DNA from: an uncultured Rikenellaceae bacterium
Lineage (GTDB): Bacteria; Bacteroidota; Bacteroidia; Bacteroidales; Rikenellaceae
Direction: 5' to 3'
Length of the DNA stretch: 14,943 bases
Assembly (NCBI GenBank): GCA_947054185.1
Contig: CAMRVW010000038.1
Location: 1-14,943 of the forward strand
This document shows positions 6,889-14,108 of the stretch, one piece after another. Made by a program: the position numbers and the translations under genes. Positions within the stretch are counted from its first letter, which is position 1, and every line of letters begins with the position of its first letter. The notes beneath the pieces were generated by a model. That model did no database searches, had not been told where the DNA came from, and worked only from the letters and a program-made list of their open reading frames with translations.

Positions 6889-8151
6889 TTATTTTTTGTC
6901 TGACATGTCGGGTATCGGTTTGCAATACTCGCCGTTGTCGAGTTTGGAGCGGCAGCTTACGAAACTGTCGATGGTATATTTGACATCATCGAGTGTGTGC
7001 AGTGCCGTGGGTATGATGCGCAAGATAATCTCGCCTTTGGGTATGACGGGATATGTCACCACAGAGCAGAACAGACCGTGGTTCTCGCGCAGGTCGACAA
7101 CGAGGTTGGTGGCCTCTTCCACGCCGCCTTTCATATATACGGGCGTTACGGGCGAGAGAGTCACGCCTATGTCGAAGCCGTTGTCGCGGAAGCCTTTCTG
7201 AAGGGCGCGCGTTATCTCCCACAGCTTATCTTTGAGCTCGGGGTGGGTGCGTATCATGTCGAGGCGTTTGAGAGCGCCTTTGACCATGGGCATGGGCAGT
7301 GACTTGGCGTAAATCTGCGAGCGCATGTTGTAACGCAGATAGTCGACGATCTCTTTGTCTGATGCCACGAACGCACCTATGCCGGCCATAGATTTGGCGA
7401 ATGTCGAGAAGTGCACGTCTATCTCCTTTTCAACGCCGAAGTGCTCGGGGGTGCCGGCGCCGCGTTTGCCCATGGTGCCGAAGCCGTGGGCGTCGTCAAC
7501 CAATATGCGGAAGTCGAAATCTTTCTTCATGGCCACTATCTCGTCGAGCTTGCCAAGGTCGCCCTTCATGCCGAACACGCCCTCGGTGATGAGAAGTACA
7601 CCGCCGCCGTTCTCTTTGGCCAGGCGGGTGGCGCGCTCTAACTGCTTGCGGCAGTTTTCCATGTTGTTGTGGGGATAGACGAAGCGTTTGCCGCCCTTGG
7701 CCTTGTGCAACAACAGACCGTCTATGATGCAGGCGTGCGACTCCGAGTCATATACTATCACATCTTTGGCTGTCACCAAGGTGTCTATGATAGATACCAT
7801 GCCCTGATAGCCGAAGTTGAGCAGGAAGGCGTCGGGCTTGCCGACAAACTCGGCCAACTCGCGCTCGAGCTGTTCGTGCACGACCGTCTGGCCGCTCATC
7901 ATGCGGGCGCCCATGGGGTAAGCCATGCCATACTCTTGGGCGGCGGCGGCATCGGCAGCCATCACCTCGGGGTTAGAGGCCAGGCCGAGATAGTTGTTGA
8001 GGCTCCATGTGAGAACCTCTTTGCCGCGGAACTTCATGCGCGGAGCTATGGGACCTTCGAGCTTGGGGAATGAAAAATAACCGTGGCTCAACTTTTGGTA
8101 ACGACCGATGGGACCACCTGCGTCGCTTTTGATTCTTTCAAATATGTCCAC
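6889..8151 (-). CDS. spt: Serine palmitoyltransferase, PLP-dependent alpha-oxoamine synthase
   Basis: 420 residues, a full-length class II aminotransferase-fold enzyme. It condenses L-serine with a long-chain acyl-CoA to 3-ketosphinganine, the first committed step of sphingolipid synthesis. The PLP lysine is K253 in HFSTFAKSMAGIG, the pattern I associate with the Bacteroides/Porphyromonas enzyme. H139 in DSESHAC is the ring-stacking histidine, and D220 and H222 in VDDAHGFG contact the cofactor. The N-terminal WSLNNYLGL (49-57) is typical of the family. Related members are 2-amino-3-ketobutyrate ligase (Kbl) and biotin-pathway BioF; the sequence around the lysine and the taxonomic context favour SPT. 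Single-gene unit: -7 motif at 8230-8237, leader of about 75 nt, strong terminator at 6843. Divergent from bamD. Confidence 0.93.
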   Translation of the reverse strand: MDIFERIKSDAGGPIGRYQKLSHGYFSFPKLEGPIAPRMKFRGKEVLTWSLNNYLGLASNPEVMAADAAAAQEYGMAYPMGARMMSGQTVVHEQLERELAEFVGKPDAFLLNFGYQGMVSIIDTLVTAKDVIVYDSESHACIIDGLLLHKAKGGKRFVYPHNNMENCRKQLERATRLAKENGGGVLLITEGVFGMKGDLGKLDEIVAMKKDFDFRILVDDAHGFGTMGKRGAGTPEHFGVEKEIDVHFSTFAKSMAGIGAFVASDKEIVDYLRYNMRSQIYAKSLPMPMVKGALKRLDMIRTHPELKDKLWEITRALQKGFRDNGFDIGVTLSPVTPVYMKGGVEEATNLVVDLRENHGLFCSVVTYPVIPKGEIILRIIPTALHTLDDVKYTIDSFVSCRSKLDNGEYCKPIPDMSDKK

Positions 8152-8229
8152 CTTTGTAAGTATTTATAAGTTTGAAATTCAGTATGTTGTGCCGGTAAAT
8201 GGGCGGCCGGCAACGGGCCTTTCAATGCC

Positions 8230-8237
8230 CAAAGATA
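8230..8237 (-). promoter_or_regulatory. -7 promoter element of the SPT gene
   Basis: TATCTTTG on the minus strand matches TAnnTTTG exactly. Transcription would begin near 8226, about 75 nt before the ATG at 8151. No TTTG lies at the standard -33 spacing, which may mean a need for an activator or simply a weak promoter. Confidence 0.55.
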
Positions 8238-8239
8238 AT

Positions 8240-8279
8240 AAATAGGTGTAAATTTGCGCATACGTATAAAAACCTATTT
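8240..8279. repeat. 8-bp inverted repeat upstream of the SPT promoter
   Basis: AAATAGGT (8240-8247) and ACCTATTT (8272-8279) are exact inverse copies 24 bp apart, with half-site centres about three helical turns apart, starting 3 bp upstream of the -7 motif. A two-site operator is possible; chance in AT-rich DNA cannot be excluded. Confidence 0.35.
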
Positions 8280-8369
8280 TATAGGAGCGGCCCGGTCGGC
8301 ATGTTTTGCAGGTTTTAAGCAGGTGCGGGCAAATAGTTTGTGCCGTGACGGGGCAAATTCATGCTGAAA

Positions 8370-8400
8370 TTGCAAGTCTCAAAAAAAAACATTACATTTG
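8370..8400 (+). promoter_or_regulatory. Promoter of bamD
   Basis: TTG (8370-8372), 20 nt, then TACATTTG (8393-8400), an exact TAnnTTTG match. The start would be near 8404, giving a leader of about 24 nt before the ATG at 8428. This supports rejecting a TTG start at 8398, which lies inside the -7 element. Confidence 0.7.
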
Positions 8401-8412
8401 ACGCGTCACAAT

Positions 8413-8424
8413 AATGACGTCATT
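8413..8424. repeat. 12-bp perfect palindrome in the bamD leader
   Basis: AATGACGTCATT lies between the predicted start of transcription and the ATG (8428). It could be a binding site for a dimeric repressor; without a loop it would make a poor RNA hairpin. Confidence 0.4.
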
Positions 8425-8427
8425 GCA

Positions 8428-9585
8428 ATGAGATTCAGGCATATCGCATTAATACTTACCGTCATAGCTCTGCTTTGCGGTTGCTCTAACTATGACCGCC
8501 TCGTAAAGGGACGCGACTATCAGAAGCAGTATGAGGAGGCGTTGAGATATTACTCGATAAAAAAAGACAATAAGGCCATAGCCCTGTTCGACAATATAGA
8601 GTCTATCTTTTCGGCCACCGACAAGATAGACACCATCAAGTTCTATAAGGCCAAGGCCAACTATCGCATGGGCGATTATTATACGGCCGTGAGCCTTATG
8701 GACGACTTCCGCAAGGCCTATTCGCGAAGCCCCTTTGCAGAGGAGGCCGAGTATCTTTACGCCATGTGTTATTACCGTCTGTCGCCCAATCCGGAGCTTG
8801 ACCAGAGCAATACGGCCCTTGCCATAAACGCCTTTGCCGAATATATAGGCCGTTACCCCGAGTCGGCCAGAAAACAGTCGTGCATAGACATGATAGAGGA
8901 GCTTCAGGCCCGCATTCACAGCAAGACCTTCATGGTGGGGCAGACCTATTACAACATAGGGTATTACAACTCGGCCATACACTCGTTCCGCAATACGCTG
9001 AAACATTATCCCGACATACCGCAACGCGAGCAGATACTGTATCTTTTGGTAAAGGCAAACTATCAGTATGCCAAGGCCTCTGTGACGGCCAAGCAGCGCG
9101 AGCGTTACTATAACACCATAGACGCATATTACAACTTCATCAGCGAGTATCCGGAAAGCGACTATCGCCCCGAGGTCGACCGCATGTATAAGAATGCGGT
9201 GAGGCTCGCGCGCGGCGAGGAGGCTGCCGAGGAGGTGGACAAGGAGTTCAAGCTCTCGTCGCTCGATGATAGCAAGTTGGAGAAGAAGGCCTCGCGCATT
9301 GCCGACCGCATCGAGAACAACAAGATAGCGGCCGAGTCGTTCGCAAGCAATGTCGACAAGAGCCTCAAACGCATAGATAAAGAGCGCGGCCGTCTGCTTG
9401 ACGACGACGACCGTGCCGCCGCCAGGTTAGACGGGCGTCAGGCCAAGGCCCGGCGTCGTCGTGACGATATCGTGCGCCGCCTCGACGACAAGACGCGTGT
9501 GCTCGAAGCCAGGCTCGACAAGGTAAACCGTAAGATAGAGGCACGGAAAGCCTCCAAGGCAGGCAGGAAAGAGTCTGCGGAGTAA
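8428..9585 (+). CDS. bamD: Outer membrane assembly lipoprotein BamD with long charged C-terminal extension
   Basis: 385 residues from the ATG at 8428. A short signal peptide ends in the lipobox LCGC, so C19 would be lipidated and the protein anchored in the outer membrane facing the periplasm. Residues about 25-260 contain tetratricopeptide-like repeats (for example FYKAKANYRMGDYYTAVSLMD, EAEYLYAMCYYR, YYNIGYYNSAIHSFRNTLKHYP), the BamD fold that works with BamA to insert beta-barrel proteins. Bacteroidales BamD is normally about 270-290 residues. Here about 120 more follow (262-385), extremely rich in K, R, E and D and probably helical or coiled coil (DDDD, RRRRDD, repeated LDDK/LDKV heptads). 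No frameshift is evident and codon use matches the neighbours. bamD precedes rpoZ and coaBC, a common Bacteroidales order, with a 285-bp gap to rpoZ. Confidence 0.9.
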   Translation: MRFRHIALILTVIALLCGCSNYDRLVKGRDYQKQYEEALRYYSIKKDNKAIALFDNIESIFSATDKIDTIKFYKAKANYRMGDYYTAVSLMDDFRKAYSRSPFAEEAEYLYAMCYYRLSPNPELDQSNTALAINAFAEYIGRYPESARKQSCIDMIEELQARIHSKTFMVGQTYYNIGYYNSAIHSFRNTLKHYPDIPQREQILYLLVKANYQYAKASVTAKQRERYYNTIDAYYNFISEYPESDYRPEVDRMYKNAVRLARGEEAAEEVDKEFKLSSLDDSKLEKKASRIADRIENNKIAAESFASNVDKSLKRIDKERGRLLDDDDRAAARLDGRQAKARRRRDDIVRRLDDKTRVLEARLDKVNRKIEARKASKAGRKESAE

Positions 9586-9870
9586 GCCCCGTGGCCGGAA
9601 AGGATCGTGTAAGACGGGGAGCGAGAAACAAATGGGGGGATGAAAAAGGAGGGTGAGAAATGGGCCGTCATGGAAAAGCGGGGCTGAAAATGGCGGCAGG
9701 GGCCACAGGGATGTCTGGGCGAAAAAGGCCGGGTAATGAGGTGTAAATAAGGCCGAAAAGGCATGGGCACCGTAAACCTTGGCGCATGGCAGAAAAGGGG
9801 GGGTATAACCTGTGCGGGGAGTTACTATAAAGAAGTTAAAGAAAAATAAACATAAACAAGGCATTAAGCA
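9586..9870 (+). other. Purine-rich intergenic spacer between bamD and rpoZ
   Basis: From about 9595 to 9830 the plus strand is strongly biased to G and A, with many short G-runs (GGGGGG, GGGG, GGG) separated by A-rich pieces. No ORF, terminator or TAnnTTTG promoter was found. The last 50 bases turn A/T-rich, a usual leader composition before Bacteroidota start codons. rpoZ is therefore either read through from bamD or served by a promoter I cannot recognise. Confidence 0.5.
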
Positions 9871-10209
9871 ATGGATTTGAAAAAAGCGACAATTCCGACC
9901 AACACCGTGACACGCACGTTGAGCGATTTCGACAGACAGACAGGCAACATTTACGAGACTGTCAATGTCATCGCCACACGTGCCAATCAGATCAGCTCCG
10001 AGATCAAGCAGGAACTTTCGCGTAAACTGACGGAGTTTTCCAACATTACCGATAATCTTGAGGAGACGTTTGAAAACCGTGAGCAGATAGAGATATCGCG
10101 TTTTTACGAGCGTCTGCCCAAGCCGGTTTTGGCTGCCACCGAAGAGTATCTGGCCGGCGAGCTCTCTTTCGAGCAGCCGGGCAAATCGGGTGACGAAAAC
10201 GAGGAGTAA
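9871..10209 (+). CDS. rpoZ: RNA polymerase omega subunit (Rpb6-like, Bacteroidota type)
   Basis: 112 residues. It matches the Bacteroidota omega/Rpb6 family: an N-terminal KKATIPTNTVTRTL, then TGNIYETVNVIATRANQIS (24-42), EIKQELSRKL (44-53), NLEETFENREQIEISRFYE (62-80) and LPKPVLAATEEYLAG (81-95). The family binds the beta' subunit and helps RNA polymerase assembly. The core NIYE...RANQI corresponds to the conserved omega helix. The C-terminus is acidic. The ATG is preceded by an A-rich leader without a Shine-Dalgarno. Its place between bamD and coaBC is a recurrent Bacteroidales arrangement. Confidence 0.92.
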   Translation: MDLKKATIPTNTVTRTLSDFDRQTGNIYETVNVIATRANQISSEIKQELSRKLTEFSNITDNLEETFENREQIEISRFYERLPKPVLAATEEYLAGELSFEQPGKSGDENEE

Positions 10210-10224
10210 CCCTGTCACCGAAAA

Positions 10225-10280
10225 GCCCTATCGACAAACCGAAGACGCCGGAAGTGTCTCCGGTTTGTGCTTTTTAGGGC
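10225..10280 (+). terminator. Nested hairpin between rpoZ and coaBC (terminator or attenuator)
   Basis: An inner stem ACAAACCG (10234-10241) / CGGTTTGT (10261-10268), extended by AGAC/GTCT past one mismatch, is followed by GCTTTTT. An outer pair GCCCTA (10225-10230) / TAGGGC (10275-10280) encloses both and takes in part of the T-run. It lies 15 bp after rpoZ and 56 bp before coaBC, so it may only partly stop transcription. Confidence 0.65.
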
Positions 10281-10335
10281 CGTTGCCGCCTTTGGCAGAT
10301 ATGCGCGGCAGTGTGACTTCTAAAAGCTGAAAGAG

Positions 10336-11571
10336 ATGTTGAAAGGTAAAAAGATCTTGGTCGGGGTAACCGGCAGCATCGCCGCCTATAAGAGCGCGGT
10401 ATTGATAAGAAGGCTCGTGTCGGCGGGTGCCGAGGTTAAGGTTATCGCCACCGAGCTTGCCAAGCAGTTCATAACACCGCTCACGCTGGCCACCCTGTCT
10501 AAAAATCCGCTTTTGGTCGACTTCTTCAATCCCGAAAACGGAGAGTGGAACTCGCATGTGAAGTTGGGGTTGTGGGCCGACGCCTATGTCATAGCTCCCG
10601 CCACGGCCAACACCATTGCCAAGATGGCCGGCGGCATTGCCGACAATCTGCTTCTGACCACCTATCTGTCGGCCCGTTGTCCGGTGTTCGTGGCTCCGGC
10701 CATGGACCTCGACATGTATAACCATGCGGCCACCAGGCGCAACATCGGGCGTCTTGTGCAAGACGGGGTGCATCTGATAGAGCCTGCCAGCGGTGAGCTG
10801 GCGTCGGGTCTTGAGGGCAAGGGACGCATGGAAGAGCCCGAGGTGATCGCCGATCGCATATCGCAGTTCTTCGCCTCGCCGTTTGTCGGTGACGCCCTGT
10901 GGGGCAAGAAGGTGGTCATCACCGCCGGCGGCACTGTCGAGCCCATAGATGCCGTGCGGTTCATATCCAATCGTTCGAGCGGCAAGATGGGCTATGCGTT
11001 GGCCGACCGCTTCAGACGTCACGGCGCCACAGTGACGGTGGTACGCGGGTCGGTCGATCCCCGCCTGCCCGGCACTGTCGAGGGGGTGTGCGAGATAGAG
11101 GCGGGCGATGCCGAAGATATGGCCCGCAAGACCATGGCGGCGGCCGTTGAGAGCGACGTCATAGTTATGGCGGCGGCGGTGGCCGATTATACGCCCGAGA
11201 GTGTCAGCGACGTGAAGATAAAGAAACAAGGCGACGATATGACCATAAGGCTCAAGCAGACACGCGACATAGCCGCATCGGTGGGTGCCGTGAAAAGGCC
11301 GTCGCAGGTGCTGGTGGGTTTTGCCCTCGAGACCGACAACGAAGAGGCCAACGCACTCGACAAGATGAAACGCAAGAGGCTCGACATGATAGTGTTGAAC
11401 TCACTGCGCGACAAAGGGGCCGGCTTCGGCTGCGACACCAACAAGGTGACGATATATCGCCCCGACGGCACCCGCCGTGAGTGCGACCTCAAAAGCAAGA
11501 GCCTTGTGGCTGACGATATAGTCAAAGAGGTGATAGAGCTGTTGGAGAGAGCGGAAAGGAAGAGCAAGTGA
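10336..11571 (+). CDS. coaBC: Bifunctional CoaBC (phosphopantothenoylcysteine synthetase/decarboxylase)
   Basis: 411 residues, usual length. The N-terminal CoaC half (1-180) is an FMN-dependent decarboxylase: GVTGSIAAYKS (10-20), the active histidine H74 in WNSHVKLG, the FMN-site region PATANTIAKMAGGIADN (88-104) and PAMDLDM (121-127). The C-terminal CoaB half (190-411) joins 4'-phosphopantothenate and cysteine using CTP: ITAGGTVEPID (195-205), SNRSSGKMG (211-219), AAAVADYTP (279-287), KIKK (294-297) and LVGFALET (326-333). Together they make 4'-phosphopantetheine for coenzyme A. Odd point: where the E. coli enzyme has its catalytic cysteine in ACG.xGxGRM, this protein reads ELASGLEGKGRM, with serine (S157) at that place. 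I recall a similar serine in other Bacteroidota CoaBC but cannot check it. The stop overlaps the next start by 4 nt. Confidence 0.95.
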   Translation: MLKGKKILVGVTGSIAAYKSAVLIRRLVSAGAEVKVIATELAKQFITPLTLATLSKNPLLVDFFNPENGEWNSHVKLGLWADAYVIAPATANTIAKMAGGIADNLLLTTYLSARCPVFVAPAMDLDMYNHAATRRNIGRLVQDGVHLIEPASGELASGLEGKGRMEEPEVIADRISQFFASPFVGDALWGKKVVITAGGTVEPIDAVRFISNRSSGKMGYALADRFRRHGATVTVVRGSVDPRLPGTVEGVCEIEAGDAEDMARKTMAAAVESDVIVMAAAVADYTPESVSDVKIKKQGDDMTIRLKQTRDIAASVGAVKRPSQVLVGFALETDNEEANALDKMKRKRLDMIVLNSLRDKGAGFGCDTNKVTIYRPDGTRRECDLKSKSLVADDIVKEVIELLERAERKSK

Positions 11572-13421
11572 TACAGGCGGTCGATCTGAGTAAAAGTTAC
11601 GGTGACAACCTGCTCTTCAAGGGGTTGTCGTTTGCCGTGCCGGAGCGTTCGCGCATTGCCCTTATCGCGCGTAACGGTACGGGCAAGAGCTCGCTTATGG
11701 ATATATTGGCAGGTGTGGCCGTCCCTGACGAGGGCGCTGTGGTCAGGCGTAACGGCATAACGGTTGGTTACCTGTCGCAAAATCCGGTCATAAACCCCTC
11801 GTTCACCGTCATGGAGGCCGTATGTCACAGCGGCACCCGCGAGGCCGTGTTGGTGCGCGACTATGAGCAGGCGCTCGCTTCGGGCGACAGCGCGCTGATA
11901 GCCGAGATGACCCACCGCATGGACGACAGTAACTCGTGGGCTTTCGAGAGCCGTGTGACGGGCATATTGTCGCGTCTGCGCCTGGACGACACCTCGGCGC
12001 GGGTGGCGACACTTTCGGGAGGACAGCTCAAAAGGCTCGCGCTGGCCATATTGCTCACCGACGAGCCCGACGTCATGTTGCTCGACGAGCCCACCAACCA
12101 CCTCGACCTCGATATGGTCGAATGGCTCGAAGATTATCTGTGCAAGTGCGGCAAAACCATATTCATGGTCACGCACGACCGTTACTTCCTCGACCGTGTG
12201 GCAACCGACATTTATGAGTTGGATGGCGGTATGTTCTATTCATATAAAGGCTCGTACGGCGATTTCGTGGCCGACAGGGCCGAACGTCATGCGCGCATGG
12301 AGAGCGAGCGTCGGTCGGCAATGAACCTCTATCGCCGTGAGGCCGAGTGGATGAGGCGCATGCCGCAGGCCAGGGGGCACAAGTCGCGTTACAGGCAAGA
12401 GGCGTTCTATCGTGTCAAAGAGAGGGCCTTTGCCGTGCGTACGGAGGATAAGCCGGTGCTTATAGGCACTTCGTCGCGGTTGGGTACCAAGATATTCGAG
12501 GCGCGCGATTTGTCGTTGCGTTATGGCGACAAGGTGTTGCTCGACAAGTATAACTATGTGTTCACGCGCGGTGAAAAGATGGGTATAATAGGGCGCAACG
12601 GCACCGGCAAGAGCAGCTTCCTTAAATTGCTTACTGGCGTTATCGCTCCCGACAGCGGTACCATAGACAGGGGCGAGAGTCTTCGCATAGGCTATTACCG
12701 TCAGGAGGGCATCGAGTTCAACCCCGACGACCGCGTGATAGACGTGGTCACCTCCATTGCCGACCACATAACGCTCACGGACGGTTCGACCATCGGGGCA
12801 TCGCAGCTTCTTACACGCTTTCTGTTTCCGCCCGAGCGTCAGTACAACATGGTGGCCAAGCTCAGCGGCGGCGAGCGTCGCAGGCTTTATCTGCTGACCA
12901 TACTGATGACCAACCCCAATTTTCTGATACTCGACGAGCCGACAAACGACCTCGACATATTGACACTGGGAGTGCTGGAGGAGTATCTGGAGTCGTTTGC
13001 CGGGTGCGTGATAGTGGTGTCGCACGACCGCTTTTTCATGGACAAGGCGGTGGATCACCTGCTGGTGTTTGAGGGTGACGGCAAGCTGAAACTTTTCGAG
13101 GGCAGTTATACCGAATATCGCAACAGGCAGATAGAGATGGAAGAGGCACAGGCCGAGTCGGAGGCGCGCAAGAAGGCCTCGGCCCGTCCCGCGCCGGTCA
13201 AGCCCGACAGGCCGCGCAAGCTCACCTATAACGAGCAGCGCGAGATGGAGCGCCTGGAGGCCGATATTGCCGATTTGTCAGAGCGCAAGGGCACCATTGA
13301 GGCCCTGTTGTCAAACCCGACAGAGGGTGACGACCTCGCCGCACTCAGTGTCGAGTATCAGGGCATCGTCTCTGCGCTCGACGAGAAAGAGATGCGCTGG
13401 TTAGAGCTGTCGGATGTGTGA
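11568..13421 (+). CDS. ABC-F family ATPase, Uup-like
   Basis: 617 residues, two ABC cassettes and no membrane segments, so a ribosome- or nucleic-acid-associated ABC-F protein rather than a transporter. Cassette 1: Walker A region ARNGTGKSS (34-42), LSGGQ (149-153), LLDEPTNHLD (171-180), switch H203. Cassette 2: GRNGTGKSS (342-350), LSGGE (432-436), LILDEPTNDLD (453-463), H487. The linker (about 229-305) carries the arginine-rich EAEWMRRMPQAR block. The C-terminal tail (551-617, KLTYNEQREMERLE...EMRWLEL) is the coiled-coil domain typical of Uup. The first glycine of Walker A in cassette 1 is alanine (A34). The GTG start overlaps the coaBC stop as GTGA, implying translational coupling; GGAAAGGA lies a few bases upstream. 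Confidence 0.92.
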   Translation: MIQAVDLSKSYGDNLLFKGLSFAVPERSRIALIARNGTGKSSLMDILAGVAVPDEGAVVRRNGITVGYLSQNPVINPSFTVMEAVCHSGTREAVLVRDYEQALASGDSALIAEMTHRMDDSNSWAFESRVTGILSRLRLDDTSARVATLSGGQLKRLALAILLTDEPDVMLLDEPTNHLDLDMVEWLEDYLCKCGKTIFMVTHDRYFLDRVATDIYELDGGMFYSYKGSYGDFVADRAERHARMESERRSAMNLYRREAEWMRRMPQARGHKSRYRQEAFYRVKERAFAVRTEDKPVLIGTSSRLGTKIFEARDLSLRYGDKVLLDKYNYVFTRGEKMGIIGRNGTGKSSFLKLLTGVIAPDSGTIDRGESLRIGYYRQEGIEFNPDDRVIDVVTSIADHITLTDGSTIGASQLLTRFLFPPERQYNMVAKLSGGERRRLYLLTILMTNPNFLILDEPTNDLDILTLGVLEEYLESFAGCVIVVSHDRFFMDKAVDHLLVFEGDGKLKLFEGSYTEYRNRQIEMEEAQAESEARKKASARPAPVKPDRPRKLTYNEQREMERLEADIADLSERKGTIEALLSNPTEGDDLAALSVEYQGIVSALDEKEMRWLELSDV

Positions 13422-13472
13422 CGGGTGTCCCCCGGGGCTCGCACTTCAAAGGGACGGTGTAAAAGATGGAGT

Positions 13473-13492
13473 AATGCAAAGGAGTTTGCATT
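13473..13492. repeat. 8-bp inverted repeat downstream of the ABC-F gene
   Basis: AATGCAAA (13473-13480) and TTTGCATT (13485-13492) form a perfect short hairpin with a GGAG loop and no T-run. It lies between the ABC-F stop and the terminator and could stabilise the mRNA end or be a chance dyad. Confidence 0.4.
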
Positions 13493-13537
13493 CAAAAATG
13501 TGCCATTGCATCCGAAAAGTTGGGGGGCGTTGATATG

Positions 13538-13579
13538 AAAAAAGAGTGTCTCGGCGGGTTGCGTCGAGACACTCTTTTT
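13538..13579. terminator. Bidirectional terminator between the ABC-F gene and mgsA
   Basis: Fifteen-base perfect arms (13539-13553 and 13565-13579) begin with A5 and end with T5 around an 11-nt loop, giving a T-run on both strands. It lies between convergent genes and 13 bp past the mgsA stop, so it can end both transcripts. Confidence 0.94.
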
Positions 13580-13592
13580 GTGACAGGCGATC

Positions 13593-14063
13593 TTATTTTT
13601 TGTGTAACGGCCTTTCGATATATGTCGTGTAATCGCGTGTGGTGCGGTTGTAATCGCCCTCGAAGAAGGGTGACGATATCAGAAAGTCGGCCGTCGAGCG
13701 GTTTATGGCCATGGGTATGTTATATACCGATGCCAGACGCATGAGCGCTTTGACATCGACATCGTGCGGTTGGGCCGTCATGGGGTCCCAGAAGAATATC
13801 AGCAGGTCTATCTCGTTTTCGCTTATCTTGGCGCCGAGCTGCTGGTCGCCGCCTAAGGGGCCCGATTTGAGCAGGGTGATGTCGAAGTTGTCGGCATCGT
13901 GTCCGTGGTGGGCCAATATGGTCTTTTCAACCATTTTGCCCGTGGTGCCGGTGCATATTATGTGGTGCTTGACCAATATTTCCCAGTTCCAGTCGACCCA
14001 TTCGGCAAGGTCGGCCTTCATGCTGTCGTGTGCCACGAGGGCTATCTTTTTTCTGTTTTTCAT
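13593..14063 (-). CDS. mgsA: Methylglyoxal synthase
   Basis: 156 residues. It converts dihydroxyacetone phosphate to methylglyoxal and phosphate, a bypass that releases phosphate when sugar phosphates build up. Aligning by eye to E. coli MgsA, all key positions are present: AHD (H12, D13), TGTTG (38-42) for phosphate binding, SGPLGGDQQ with catalytic D73, FFWDP (D93) and PHDVD (H100, D103). A stretch around 48-64 (ILAHHGHDADNF) is about 10 residues longer than in E. coli, just before the catalytic loop. The gene follows cysQ on the same strand after 45 bp and probably shares its transcript; TACATTTA in the gap is one base off a -7 motif. It ends in a strong terminator at 13538. Confidence 0.95.
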   Translation of the reverse strand: MKNRKKIALVAHDSMKADLAEWVDWNWEILVKHHIICTGTTGKMVEKTILAHHGHDADNFDITLLKSGPLGGDQQLGAKISENEIDLLIFFWDPMTAQPHDVDVKALMRLASVYNIPMAINRSTADFLISSPFFEGDYNRTTRDYTTYIERPLHKK

Positions 14064-14108
14064 AGTCTTCTTATTGCTTAAATGTATTTGAAACGGGTTG
14101 CATGGGGC

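Noticed and set aside
8398..8427. TTG start for BamD ten codons upstream
   Set aside because: The TTG is part of the -7 element TACATTTG, and the ATG at 8428 gives a normal lipoprotein signal.
9427..10218. Long minus-strand open frame opposite rpoZ and the bamD tail
   Set aside because: It is antisense to two well-supported genes; its length comes from the purine-rich spacer having few stops on that strand.
10228..11229. 333-codon minus-strand frame opposite coaBC
   Set aside because: Antisense shadow of CoaBC, which carries all its family motifs.
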